64,000 bases of DNA from Streptomyces sp. NBC_00554 (GCF_041431135.1 NZ_CP107799.1:1984001-2048000), one strand, 5' to 3'. Positions 35,195 through 43,719 are shown, counted from the first letter of the stretch. Numbers and translations: made by a program. The notes: a model not told the origin generated them from the sequence alone.

Positions 35195-36114
35195 CCGAGG
35201 TGTACCGACCAATCCTGTTCCGCCGCCGGTTTGCCGTGCAGGTCGGGGACCTGTTTGAGCCAGTTCGGCCGGCCTCGCTGAGTCTTCGCCGCGCGGTCCG
35301 CGTCCTCCGCGGCGAGTTGTTCCCGGGTGGGGAAGTCGGTGGGCAGCCACTGCGCGGAGGCCTTCACACGGGCGAGGAGATAGCTGACGTACGCCTCACG
35401 CGCCTCGTCGGGGGTCGCGAAACCCGGCTCTTCCGCGAGCCAGGCGTCGGGGACCTCCGCGGTGATCCCGCGCAGCAGTTCCTCGGTCACCAGGGGGGCC
35501 AGTTCGGCGTCCGCCGCGCGGGTGTCCGGGGTGTAGCCGCCGAGGGCGTGGCGCCGGAAGTCGTAGGCCTTCTCCGGTGCCGACGCGTCCCAACGGTGGT
35601 GGAAGACGAGGGCCGCTCCGTGGTCGATCAGCCACAGGCGCGGGGGCGCGACACCGAGCGTGGGCCAGATCATCAGGTTCGAGCTGTGCACCGTGCGGTC
35701 GACGTTGACCGTGAGGGCGTCCAGCCAGATCACCTTGCCCGCCTCCAGCGGGTCCACGGTGAAGGTCCTGGCGAGCTCCGGGGTGAAGTCCTTCGCGCCC
35801 GACAGGTAGTCCATGCCGAGGTTGAGCCCGGCGCTGGCGCGCAGCAGGTCCTGGACCTCCTGGTGCGGCTCGTGCTCGCCGATCGCCGGGTCGAAGTGCA
35901 CGAGGACCAGCTCGGGGAATCGCAGCCCCAGGGCGCGCGCGAGCTCTCCGACGATCACCTCGGCGACCAGCGCCTTCCTGCCCTGCGCGGAGCCCGTGAA
36001 CTTCACGACGTACGTCCCCAGGTCATCGGCCTCGACGACTCCGGGCACGGAGCCGCCCGCCCTCAGCGGGGTCACGTATCGAACAGCGGTCACGTCGCGC
36101 AGCACACTGGCCAC
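35191..36114 (-). CDS. HipA-family kinase (HipA_2 type)
   Basis: Predicted serine/threonine kinase-fold protein, 307 residues. It begins VASVLRDVTAVRYVTPLRAG, has an ATP-lid region with TYVVKFTGSAQGRKALVAEV (lysine in VVKF), a catalytic loop VNVDRTVHSSNLMIW and a metal-binding LWLIDHGAALVFHH. The lack of a HipB-type antitoxin beside it distinguishes it from classical HipBA toxins. GTG start at 36112-36114. The gene is coupled by a 4-bp overlap to the CxxC protein and preceded by 32 bp from the NIS synthetase gene, so all three may be one minus-strand transcript. Substrate unknown. Confidence 0.82.
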   Translation of the reverse strand: MASVLRDVTAVRYVTPLRAGGSVPGVVEADDLGTYVVKFTGSAQGRKALVAEVIVGELARALGLRFPELVLVHFDPAIGEHEPHQEVQDLLRASAGLNLGMDYLSGAKDFTPELARTFTVDPLEAGKVIWLDALTVNVDRTVHSSNLMIWPTLGVAPPRLWLIDHGAALVFHHRWDASAPEKAYDFRRHALGGYTPDTRAADAELAPLVTEELLRGITAEVPDAWLAEEPGFATPDEAREAYVSYLLARVKASAQWLPTDFPTREQLAAEDADRAAKTQRGRPNWLKQVPDLHGKPAAEQDWSVHLG

Positions 36115-36146
36115 TGTAGATCAGGCGGTCGCCGGACCCCTTCGGT

Positions 36147-37733
36147 TTATCCGCGGGCCAGCGGGCTGGGGAGCGGCACATAGCGGGCGTCCGCCCCGTC
36201 GGCCCCCGTCCATCGCAGCAGGAGGTTCGTCTTGCCGGGGAGGGTGGGTGAGGTGAGCAGGTCCGCGATCTCGGGGAGGCCGTGCTCCGTGTCGTAGCGG
36301 GTCAACTCCCGTCGTACGGCGGGCCACAGGTCCGCTGTCGGGTGGCGTTCGGCGAGGAGTGCGGCCAGTTCGGCGAGGTGGTTGACGACCAGGCAGTACA
36401 CGAGCCGTTCCCAGCCTGCCGCCCGCGTCACCTCGGGCAGGAGCTTCACGCCTTCCGCGTCCCGGAAGAGTGCCTGTACGGGCATTCCGTCTGCGTCGAC
36501 GGCCATCACCGTGTTCTGGACATGCGCCTCGACGACCACTCCGTACCGCGCGAAGGCGTCGAGGACCGGGGGCACGACCTGGCGCAGGTACGCCGCCCAC
36601 CAGGCGGAGGGGTCGGTGAGCCGGTCGAGGGGGCTGCCGTCGAAGCCCTCCACGAGGGCGGCCGTGAGGAGTGGGGTCGCGCCGGGAACGAGGTGGGCGT
36701 GCAGTCCGTCGCGGACCATCACGGCGAGTTCCTCGAAGGCGAAGTCGGCGGTGCGGTAGCCGCGGTCGCTCAGCCAGGCGGCCGGGCCGGGGATGGCCGC
36801 GAAGGCCGTCGCGGTCGCCTCGTCGGTGCGGCGGACTTTCAGCAGGTCGTGCCGCCACAGCCGGCGGATGTCGTTGGTGATGCGCACATCGAGGCTGAAC
36901 TTGAGGAAGAGGTCGTCCTCGGGGTCGTACAGCGTGCGGATGGCGGCCGTGGGCCACAGCGGATGTGCGGTGCGCCCCAGTCGCAGGAGCCGGCCGTCCG
37001 CGAAGGCCTCCCGGATCTCCGGGCGGGCGGCGACCAGGTCGAGCTGCCAGGGGTGAGCAGGGAGCATCCGGTAGCCGGGCGGCGGGTCCCCGAGGGTGTC
37101 GAGGGCCGACGTGTCGCCCTCCTCGACGACCGCGTCCTCGCGCACCGCGAGCAGTTCAAGCGGGAAGCGGGCGTACGCCTCGGGCGCGTAGGGCAGCCAG
37201 CCGGTGACCGGGCCGCCGCCGCGGGCCTTGGGGGCCGGGTGGTGCGGGTGCCCGGTGATCAGGGACTGTTCGGAGCGCAGGTACGGATCCTCCGGTGGCG
37301 TGGCGCGAGCGCGCGTGGCGAGGATCGCGGCGACCGCGTCCCGGCTGTCATTCATCTCGGCGGGCAGCTCGGAGTTGGACAGGCCGGTGTGGGCTCGGAG
37401 TTCCTCTGCCGTGAGTTTGACCAGCTCGGCGTGGGTGAGCCGGTGCCAGGCGTTGTCGGCGTACAGCTCGGGACGCGTCGGTCGGCGCGTGCCGCGGACC
37501 TTCATCAGGCGTCCGCCGGCGCGGAGCCGGTAGGTGCCGGGGGCCCCGGCGGGCTCGCCCACCTCCCGCAGCAGGCAATTGAGCAGCGGAGCGGCGGCGT
37601 ACGCGTCGGCGGCTTCTTCCGGGTCTTCGTCTTCCTTGGGAAGGTCGACCGGGTCGTTCCGGCCGTTCCGGTCGTTCCCAGGGGGCGGGGGGAGCATGGG
37701 GGGCATGGGGTCCACGCGATCCGTTCGTTCCAT
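36147..37733 (-). CDS. IucA/IucC-family NIS siderophore synthetase
   Basis: NRPS-independent siderophore synthetase, 528 residues. Nucleotide-binding and catalytic stretches: LITGHPHHPAPKARGG (the GHPxHPxxKxRxG motif), MLPAHPWQLDLV, PTAAIRTLYDPEDDLFLKFS with the family Lys, and the ferric-transporter-like C-terminal part with VVVEAHVQNTVMAVDADG. It couples a carboxylate (often citrate or succinate derivative) with an amine or alcohol using ATP. ATG at 37731-37733; a long Pro/Asp-rich N-terminus precedes the domain. It is divergent from a second synthetase across 107 bp. No amine-precursor or transport genes are adjacent. Confidence 0.92.
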   Translation of the reverse strand: MERTDRVDPMPPMLPPPPGNDRNGRNDPVDLPKEDEDPEEAADAYAAAPLLNCLLREVGEPAGAPGTYRLRAGGRLMKVRGTRRPTRPELYADNAWHRLTHAELVKLTAEELRAHTGLSNSELPAEMNDSRDAVAAILATRARATPPEDPYLRSEQSLITGHPHHPAPKARGGGPVTGWLPYAPEAYARFPLELLAVREDAVVEEGDTSALDTLGDPPPGYRMLPAHPWQLDLVAARPEIREAFADGRLLRLGRTAHPLWPTAAIRTLYDPEDDLFLKFSLDVRITNDIRRLWRHDLLKVRRTDEATATAFAAIPGPAAWLSDRGYRTADFAFEELAVMVRDGLHAHLVPGATPLLTAALVEGFDGSPLDRLTDPSAWWAAYLRQVVPPVLDAFARYGVVVEAHVQNTVMAVDADGMPVQALFRDAEGVKLLPEVTRAAGWERLVYCLVVNHLAELAALLAERHPTADLWPAVRRELTRYDTEHGLPEIADLLTSPTLPGKTNLLLRWTGADGADARYVPLPSPLARG

Positions 37734-37756
37734 ACGGTGCTCTGGTGATCATTATG

Positions 37757-37804
37757 TCTGTCGGCATCGGCGATCACGACGACAGACCCTCGTCGCGAGC
37801 GACG
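37757..37804. promoter_or_regulatory. Inverted repeats between divergent NIS synthetase genes
   Basis: TCTGTCG (37757-37763) pairs with CGACAGA (37780-37786), followed by the palindrome CGTCGC-GA-GCGACG (37791-37804). Such symmetry in a divergent promoter region suits a shared operator. No recognisable iron box (TTAGGTTAGGCTCACCTAA type) is present, so classic DmdR1 control is not evident. Confidence 0.4.
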
Positions 37805-37840
37805 ACGTGACGACAGTCCCCGTACCCAAGGAGCCGCACT

Positions 37841-39343
37841 GTGCACCGTCCCCCCATGCCCGAGGCCGAGGCCGCGCTCGCGGACGAGTTGAGCGTCGCA
37901 CGGCCCGGTCTGTCGGCACCGTACGCGGCCGCGCTGCCCGGCGCGCGGGCGGCCGTACTGACCCGTCTGTGGCGGGCGCTGGTGTACGAGCCGATGCCCT
38001 GGGTCGCGCGCCGTGAGACGGGGCGGGACGGTCTCACGCTGCATCTGGCCGACGGCCGTCGGCTGCACGGGCCGCACGCGGATCCGTACGCGACCGCCTC
38101 GTACGTAACGGAGCTGCGGCTCGACGGCACGCCGCACGACCGTCCGGAACGGCTCGTCCTGGCCCTCGCCGTCCCGCACGCGGCCGCCTTCGCGGCCGAA
38201 CTCGGCGACAGCGTCGCCTCGTTGGCGCTGTCCCGCGCGAGTCAGCCCGTCTCCGACCGTGAGCCGGTCACCGGCTGGGAGTGGGAGCAGCGGATCGTCG
38301 ACGGGCACCCGTATCACCCCAGCTGCCGTTCGCGGCCCGGGTTCTCGGCGGCCGAGCAGCTCGCGTACGGGCCGGAGCACCGGCCGCTGGTGGACCTCGG
38401 ACTCGTGGCCTCGGACGACTGTCTCGTCACGGGCGAGTGGCCGAAGTGGCTGCGGGACGGGGAGCGGGTGTTGATCCCGGTTCATCCCTGGCAGGTGGCT
38501 CATGTGCTCGACGAACCGGTGCAAGAGGGTTTCGCCGCCCACCCGTTGATGTCTCTGCGCACCCTCGCGCTGCCGGACGGACCGCACATCAAGACCGCGC
38601 TGAGCGCCCGGCTCACCTCCTCCGTGCGGGACATCTCGGTGTACTCGATCGAGACGGCCGCGACGGTCTCGGCGTTCATGGAGACGATCACGGAACGTCT
38701 GGACGTGCCACTGCACATCACCCGGACCCTGGGCGCCGCCACAGCCAACAGCCCTGATCTGGCGGCGGTGTTGAGGGAGTCCCCGGACCTGTACGCGAAC
38801 CCCGGTGAGCGGGTCGTCCCGGTGGCCGCCCTCGCCACCACCGCGCTGCCCCAATCCCCGGCCTGGCTGGCCGAGTTCACCCGCCTCGCCCTCACCGTCT
38901 GCCTGCGTCTGCTCGACCTGGGCGTGGCTCTGGAGGCACACGGCCAGAACCTCCTCGTGGTCCTCTCCCCCACCGGCGCCCCTCTCCGGCTCGTCTACCG
39001 CGACCTGGCCGACATCCGGGTCAGCCCGGCCCGCCTGGCCCACCACGGCATCCCGGTCCCGGATCTCGCCGGACGCATCGTCACGGACGACGAGAGCACC
39101 CTGCGGCGCAAACTCTTCGGCGCCCTCGTCGGCGGCACGCTGGGCGCGACGGCGGGCTCGACGGCCGCTCTGCGCACGGCGATGGACGCGGTCGTGGACG
39201 ATCTGCCGCACACCCCGGATCTGGCGGCCCTCCGCCGCGAACCGCTCCCCACCAAGGCGCTGACCTTGATGCGGCTGTCTCCGCAGACCCCGGGGGACAT
39301 CTGGGCGCAGCTCCCCAACCCGCTCCTCAGCCCTGCGTTGTGA
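37841..39343 (+). CDS. IucA/IucC-family NIS siderophore synthetase, second copy
   Basis: NIS synthetase of 500 residues, GTG at 37841 with AAGGAG about 8 nt upstream. Motifs: IVDGHPYHPSCRSRPGF (the GHPxHPxxKxR motif with Lys replaced, here SCRSR), VLIPVHPWQVAHVL, KTALSARLTSSVRDISVYS and LEAHGQNLLVVLSPTG with VYRDLADIRVSP. It should join a second amine or alcohol in siderophore assembly after the divergent synthetase. The pair differs in sequence, as expected for the two halves of an asymmetric pathway. The nearby VWA genes follow by 45 bp on the same strand but are not iron genes by sequence. Confidence 0.92.
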   Translation: MHRPPMPEAEAALADELSVARPGLSAPYAAALPGARAAVLTRLWRALVYEPMPWVARRETGRDGLTLHLADGRRLHGPHADPYATASYVTELRLDGTPHDRPERLVLALAVPHAAAFAAELGDSVASLALSRASQPVSDREPVTGWEWEQRIVDGHPYHPSCRSRPGFSAAEQLAYGPEHRPLVDLGLVASDDCLVTGEWPKWLRDGERVLIPVHPWQVAHVLDEPVQEGFAAHPLMSLRTLALPDGPHIKTALSARLTSSVRDISVYSIETAATVSAFMETITERLDVPLHITRTLGAATANSPDLAAVLRESPDLYANPGERVVPVAALATTALPQSPAWLAEFTRLALTVCLRLLDLGVALEAHGQNLLVVLSPTGAPLRLVYRDLADIRVSPARLAHHGIPVPDLAGRIVTDDESTLRRKLFGALVGGTLGATAGSTAALRTAMDAVVDDLPHTPDLAALRREPLPTKALTLMRLSPQTPGDIWAQLPNPLLSPAL

Positions 39344-39388
39344 GGTCTCGTTTTGAAGCACGACACCTTTGATCAATAGGATCCGCCG

Positions 39389-40654
39389 ATGATCACAAGA
39401 CAACGGCTGGCAACAGGGGTTTGCGCCCTGCTCGCCGCCCTGACGGCCGGAATCGCCTACCCGGCCGGAGCGGTCGCCGACGAAACGGCGGAGCAGGCCG
39501 CTCCCAAGGTCGACCTCGTACTGGACGTCAGCGGTTCCATGCGGGCCACCGACATCGACGGCAAGTCGCGAATGGCCGCGGCCAAGCAGGCGTTCAACGA
39601 GGTGCTCGACGCGACGCCCGAGGAAGTCCAGCTCGGGATCCGCACACTCGGCGCCAACTACCCCGGCGACGACCAGAAGACGGGATGCAAGGACACCGCA
39701 CAGCTCTACCCGGTCGGCCCGCTGGACCGGACCGAGGCGAAGACCGCCGTGGCGACGCTCGTCCCCACCGGCTGGACCCCGATCGGACCCGCGCTGCTCA
39801 AGGCTGCCGACGACCTCGACGGGGGCAACGGGTCCAAGCGCATCGTCCTCATCAGTGACGGCGAGGACACCTGTGCCCCGCTCGACCCGTGCGAGGTGGC
39901 CCGGGAGATCGCGGCCAAGGGGATCGGGCTCACCATCGACACGCTGGGCCTGGTGCCGAACACCAAGATGCGTGAGCAGCTGAGCTGTATCGCCGAGGCC
40001 ACCGGCGGTACGTACACCTCGGTGGAGCACACCGATGAACTCACCGACAAGGTCAACCAGTTGGTGGACCGCGCCGCCGATCCCGTGGTGGTGCCGCAGG
40101 CCGTGGAGGGTGCCGAGGCGTGCGCCAAAGCGCCCACGATCGAGTCGGGCCTCTACACCGACCGTGAGGAGTTCGCGCAGCACCGCTGGTACCGCGTGGA
40201 CGTCGAGCCGGGCCAGGAGCTGCGCGCCTCGGTGAGTGTCGCGGCGGACCGTGAAGTCAGCCCCGACTACGGGGTGTTGCTGCGGGCCGTCACCCTGAGC
40301 GGACGGGAGATCGTCCGCGGTGAGGCGGCGGGCACCGGCCGGACCGATGTCATCTCGACGGGTCTGCGCTATCCGAAGGCCGAGAGCGACGACGAGAACG
40401 CCGCCGCCGAGACCGTGTGTCTCCAGGTCGCCAACTCCTTCTCGGCCGCCGCGGGCGTGAAGACCACGCCCGGGCTGCCGCTGGAACTGACGGTCGACGT
40501 CGTCGACGCGCCGGACCAGGCGAGCGACGTGGCCTCGTTCGGCCTCGGACGCGGCTGGTGGCTGCTCGGTGCCCTCGTGCTCACCGGCTTCCTCGCGGGT
40601 GTGCTGTGGGGCTGGATCTCGCGCCTGCGGGTCGCTGTCTGGAGGACCAACTGA
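39389..40654 (+). CDS. VWA-domain membrane-anchored surface protein
   Basis: 421 residues. A signal peptide (MITRQRLATGVCALLAALTA...AVA) is followed by a von Willebrand A domain with intact metal site: DVSGSM at 46-51, the threonine in PTGWTPIGPALLKA, and ISDGEDTC. After about residue 240 a second extracellular region contains ESGLYTDREEFAQHRWYRVD. A single helix near the C-terminus, GWWLLGALVLTGFLAGVLWG, then SRLRVAVWRTN anchors it. It is predicted type I, exposed outside. It overlaps the next gene by 1 bp (TGATG), so it probably acts with that protein. Ligand unknown; TTT/adhesion-like roles are family speculation. Confidence 0.88.
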   Translation: MITRQRLATGVCALLAALTAGIAYPAGAVADETAEQAAPKVDLVLDVSGSMRATDIDGKSRMAAAKQAFNEVLDATPEEVQLGIRTLGANYPGDDQKTGCKDTAQLYPVGPLDRTEAKTAVATLVPTGWTPIGPALLKAADDLDGGNGSKRIVLISDGEDTCAPLDPCEVAREIAAKGIGLTIDTLGLVPNTKMREQLSCIAEATGGTYTSVEHTDELTDKVNQLVDRAADPVVVPQAVEGAEACAKAPTIESGLYTDREEFAQHRWYRVDVEPGQELRASVSVAADREVSPDYGVLLRAVTLSGREIVRGEAAGTGRTDVISTGLRYPKAESDDENAAAETVCLQVANSFSAAAGVKTTPGLPLELTVDVVDAPDQASDVASFGLGRGWWLLGALVLTGFLAGVLWGWISRLRVAVWRTN

Positions 40655-41472
40655 TGCGTATCCCACGAGTGTTGACCGCCGCGCTGCTCCTGCTCGGGGT
40701 GGCCGCGGCCCCTGCCGTCGCCGACTCCTCGCCCTCGGCGAGCCCGTCGGACGACGGTGGCGCGCCCACCCAGGCCGGTACGTCGTTCCGTACGGCGACG
40801 GAGATCGAGCAGGGTCAGCAGGCCACCGCGAGCGGGTCCTCGGGCGACTACCTGTACTGGTCGTTCCCCGCGGACGCCGGCCAGCGGCCCACCGTGAAGG
40901 CGACGGTGAAGCTGCCCGAGGCCTCGACGCGGAACGCCGCGCAGACCTGGCGGCTCGATGTGTACGACGGGCTGCGGCGGCGTCAGGCGTGCCAGTACGG
41001 GGCGCAGACGCGGACGGCGGCGCAGGACGCCGCCTCCGTGGAGCTGTCCTGCACGCTGCGCAACGTCCGTGCCTGGTCGGAGACCTGGGCCGATGACCCG
41101 CTGCCGGGCACGTACTACGTCCGGCTGACCGCCATCGGTCTTGGGGCCGCCGACCTTGGTCTGCCGCTGAGTGTCGAGGTCCAGGTGTCGTCCAAGGACG
41201 TCGGCGGTTCGGCGGCGGTGGACGGCGCGCTTGCGCAGCCGCTGGTCCCGGGGGTCGCGACCTCCGTCGACGCGTCCGAGGACGAGGACTCCGACTCGAC
41301 GACGGCCACGCTGTCGTCCCTGGAACCCGATGACGGGTGGGCCTCCGGGTGGTGGTCCGACCGGTGGGTGTGGACCGGGTTCGGTGGCGTGCTCGCTGCG
41401 TTGGCGGGAATCGGGGGGTATGCGCTGACCCGAGGGTCGGGGCGGCCTTCGCGGGTGCCGCGGGGCGTCTGA
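40654..41472 (+). CDS. Membrane-anchored extracellular partner of VWA protein
   Basis: 272 residues, ATG at 40654 overlapping the VWA stop by one base. It has a signal peptide MRIPRVLTAALLLLGVAAAP, an ectodomain beginning with a Ser/Asp linker and containing SFRTATEIEQGQQATASGSS and two cysteines (ACQYGAQ, LSCTLRN) that could form a disulfide. A Ser/Asp/Glu-rich stalk (SVDASEDEDSDSTTA) leads to one helix FGGVLAALAGIGGYALT and a basic tail. The topology copies that of the VWA protein. The SFPADAG-like ectodomain resembles the second half of the VWA protein in layout. No known domain was identified. The pair looks like a two-component surface complex. Confidence 0.82.
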   Translation: MRIPRVLTAALLLLGVAAAPAVADSSPSASPSDDGGAPTQAGTSFRTATEIEQGQQATASGSSGDYLYWSFPADAGQRPTVKATVKLPEASTRNAAQTWRLDVYDGLRRRQACQYGAQTRTAAQDAASVELSCTLRNVRAWSETWADDPLPGTYYVRLTAIGLGAADLGLPLSVEVQVSSKDVGGSAAVDGALAQPLVPGVATSVDASEDEDSDSTTATLSSLEPDDGWASGWWSDRWVWTGFGGVLAALAGIGGYALTRGSGRPSRVPRGV

Positions 41473-41496
41473 TCGGAGAGTGGGGGTGGGGGAGGT

Positions 41497-41660
41497 TTTT
41501 TCGCCCCCTCCGCCCCTACCCATTCCCGTCACTTGGGGGCTCCGCCCCCAAACCCCCGCTCCTCAAACGCCGGAGGGGCTGGATTCAGCCCGTCCGGCGT
41601 TTGAGGACGAGCGCGTCAGCGCGATACGACGGGACGGGAAGGGGCGGAGGGGGCGAAAAA
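41497..41660. repeat. Composite palindrome filling a second convergent gap (family I, full copy)
   Basis: Perfect 21-bp terminal inverted repeats (41497-41517 and 41640-41660, same motif as 28014-28033). Inside, TCCTCAAACGCCGGA pairs with TCCGGCGTTTGAGGA around GGGGCTGGATTCAGCCC. It fills the gap between the plus-strand gene ending 41472 and the HxlR gene ending 41671. T-runs flank both ends, as in a two-way terminator. Confidence 0.85.
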
Positions 41661-41670
41661 CCACCCCACC

Positions 41671-42297
41671 TCACCCCTCCCGCAGCCCCTTCGCCAGCGT
41701 GCCCTCGCCCGCCACCGCGACACGCCCCGCGCGCACCCCGTCCAGCAGGCTCAAGTCTCCACGGCTTACGGCCTCGCACGTCCCCGTATCGAGCGACAAC
41801 CGGACGTCCGGCTCCTCCCGGGCGGGACCGTCCCCGTACACGGGCCCACCCTCACCCCCCAGCCACACATGGAACTCCCCCTCGTCCAGGCGGACTTCCA
41901 CCAGCCCGTCCCCCTCAAGACCCCGCAGCAGCGGCAACGCGAACCAGTGCGCCCGTACGGCATCCGTCGGCCGCCGGTCCCCCAGCTCGGCCGCGCCCCA
42001 CTCCCCGAGCGCCTGCAGCACGGGAAGCAACTCGCATCCACGCGAGGTGAGTTCGTACACGTACGCCGCACCGGGCGGCGGAAGACGCCGCCGAGTCGTC
42101 AGCCCGTCCCGCTCCATGTCCTTGAGCCGGGAGGCGAGGACGTCCGTGCTCACGCCCGGCAGATCCGCGTGCAGGTCCGTGTAGCGGCGCGGTCCGCCGA
42201 GGAGTTCGCGGACGATCAGGAGGGTCCAGCGGTCACCGACGGCGTCGAGCGCGCGGGCAGCGGAACAGTACTGGTCGTAGCTTCGGCGAGGTGACAT
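41671..42297 (-). CDS. HxlR-family regulator with C-terminal extension
   Basis: About 208 residues. The HxlR winged helix is CSAARALDAVGDRWTLLIVR, ELLGGPRRYTDLHADLPGVS and LASRLKDMERDGLTTRRRLP. After about residue 105 an SCP2-like or ligand domain follows (DGLVEVRLDEGEFHVWLGG), longer than the usual 110-130-residue HxlR protein. ATG at 42295-42297 (MSPRRSYDQYCSAARA); a GTG/ATG 18 bp upstream also reads in frame but lacks homology. It is divergent from the aminotransferase gene, with two palindromes 21 bp apart between them. It probably regulates that gene and itself; the effector is unknown. Confidence 0.85.
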   Translation of the reverse strand: MSPRRSYDQYCSAARALDAVGDRWTLLIVRELLGGPRRYTDLHADLPGVSTDVLASRLKDMERDGLTTRRRLPPPGAAYVYELTSRGCELLPVLQALGEWGAAELGDRRPTDAVRAHWFALPLLRGLEGDGLVEVRLDEGEFHVWLGGEGGPVYGDGPAREEPDVRLSLDTGTCEAVSRGDLSLLDGVRAGRVAVAGEGTLAKGLREG

Positions 42298-42318
42298 GCG
42301 ACGCAGTCTAAACAACTT

Positions 42319-42354
42319 GTTGGACTTTCCAAGCGCCTACTTGGTAAAACCAAG
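42319..42354. promoter_or_regulatory. Twin palindromes between HxlR and aminotransferase genes
   Basis: GTTGG-ACTTT-CCAAG (42319-42333) and CTTGG-TAAAA-CCAAG (42340-42354), sharing TTGG-N5-CCAAG with centres 21 bp apart. They lie 22 bp upstream of the HxlR start and 28-64 bp upstream of the aminotransferase. Strong candidate operator pair for the HxlR dimer. Confidence 0.6.
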
Positions 42355-42382
42355 CATCACAACGAACCGGAGGGCACAGCGC

Positions 42383-43591
42383 ATGGAGTTCCGGCAGTCG
42401 AGCAAACTCAGCGAGGTCTGTTACGAGATCCGGGGCCCGGTGATCGAGCACGCCAACGCGCTGGAGGAGGCGGGCCACAGCGTGCTGCGCCTGAACACCG
42501 GCAACCCCGCGCTCTTCGGCTTCGAGGCGCCGGACGAGATCCTCCAGGACATGATCCGGATGCTCCCGCAGGCGCACGGCTACACGGACTCGCGCGGCAT
42601 CCTCTCCGCCCGCCGCGCGGTCGCCCAGCGCTACCAGGACCGCGGCCTGGAGGTCGACGTCGACGACGTCTTCCTCGGAAACGGTGTCTCCGAGCTGGTG
42701 TCGATGGCTGTACAGGCGCTGGTCGAGGACGGCGACGAAGTCCTCATCCCTGCCCCTGACTTCCCCCTCTGGACGGCGGTGACCACGCTCGCCGGGGGCA
42801 AGGCCGTGCACTACCTCTGCGACGAACAGTCCGACTGGTACCCGGACTTGGCCGACATGGCCGCGAAGATCACCGACCGGACGCGTGCCGTCGTCATCAT
42901 CAACCCCAACAACCCGACGGGAGCGGTGTACCCCAAGGAGATCATCGAGGGCATCCTCGACCTCGCCCGCCGCCACGGTCTGATGGTGTTCGCGGACGAG
43001 ATCTACGACCAGATCCTGTACGACGACGCCGTGCACCACTCGGCCGCCGCGCTCGCCCCCGACCTCGTCGTCCTCACCTTCTGCGGCCTGTCGAAGACCT
43101 ACCGCGTCGCCGGATTCCGTTCCGGCTGGCTGGTCGTCACGGGCCCCAAGCAGCACGCGCGCAGCTATCTGGAGGGCCTGACCATGCTCGCCTCCATGCG
43201 GCTGTGCGCCAACGCCCCCGCCCAGTACGCCATTCAGGCCGCGCTCGGCGGCCGCCAGTCCATCCATGAGCTGACCGCACCCGGGGGCCGCCTCCACGAA
43301 CAGCGCGACCGCGCCTGGGAGAAGCTCAACGAGATCCCCGGCGTCTCCTGCGTGAAACCGAAGGGCGCGCTGTACGCCTTCCCGCGCATCGACCCCAAGG
43401 TCCACAAGATCCACGACGACGAGAAGTTCGTCCTCGACCTCCTCCTCCGCGAGAAGATCCAGGTCGTCCAGGGCACCGGCTTCAACTGGCCCCGCCCCGA
43501 CCACTTCCGCATCCTCACCCTCCCGTACGCCGACGACCTGGACGCGGCGATCAGCCGGATCGGGCGGTTCCTGAGCGGGTACCGGCAGTAG
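42383..43591 (+). CDS. PLP-dependent aminotransferase (AlaA-like)
   Basis: Class I/II aminotransferase, 402 residues. The chosen ATG at 42383 (MEFRQSSKLSEVCYEIRGPV) has GGAGGG about 9 nt upstream. Family motifs: NTGNPALFGFEAPDEILQDM, ADEIYDQILYDD, and the PLP lysine in FCGLSKTYRVAGFRSGW. The C-terminus has RILTLPYADDLDAAISRIG. It resembles glutamate-pyruvate aminotransferase AlaA of enteric bacteria and would convert pyruvate and glutamate to alanine and 2-oxoglutarate. Cytoplasmic. The divergent HxlR gene and twin palindromes suggest tight control. Upstream in-frame codons overlap the operator sites. Confidence 0.92.
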   Translation: MEFRQSSKLSEVCYEIRGPVIEHANALEEAGHSVLRLNTGNPALFGFEAPDEILQDMIRMLPQAHGYTDSRGILSARRAVAQRYQDRGLEVDVDDVFLGNGVSELVSMAVQALVEDGDEVLIPAPDFPLWTAVTTLAGGKAVHYLCDEQSDWYPDLADMAAKITDRTRAVVIINPNNPTGAVYPKEIIEGILDLARRHGLMVFADEIYDQILYDDAVHHSAAALAPDLVVLTFCGLSKTYRVAGFRSGWLVVTGPKQHARSYLEGLTMLASMRLCANAPAQYAIQAALGGRQSIHELTAPGGRLHEQRDRAWEKLNEIPGVSCVKPKGALYAFPRIDPKVHKIHDDEKFVLDLLLREKIQVVQGTGFNWPRPDHFRILTLPYADDLDAAISRIGRFLSGYRQ

Positions 43592-43631
43592 GCCTGAGCG
43601 AGTGCCGGCGGTAGGCCCGGCAGTAGGGCCG

Positions 43632-43646
43632 ACCGGCGCAGCCGGT
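43632..43646 (+). terminator. Small hairpin after the aminotransferase gene
   Basis: Stem ACCGGC/GCCGGT with loop GCA, 40 bp after the aminotransferase stop and upstream of the phosphatase gene. Weak; no T-run follows. Confidence 0.35.
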
Positions 43647-43719
43647 GCTGCGACCGCCGCCGGCCGGTGTCACCGTACGAAGGACAGTCACGTGCGGAGG
43701 GACAGAAAGGGTTTCGGCG

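Noticed and set aside
37734..37840. Iron box between NIS synthetase genes
   Set aside because: Looked for TTAGGTTAGGCTCACCTAA-like symmetry; only GC-rich inverted repeats were found.
37505..40666. 1053-codon minus-strand frame across the second NIS synthetase and VWA genes
   Set aside because: The plus-strand genes carry family motifs, ribosome sites and signal peptides; the frame is an artefact of GC-rich codons.
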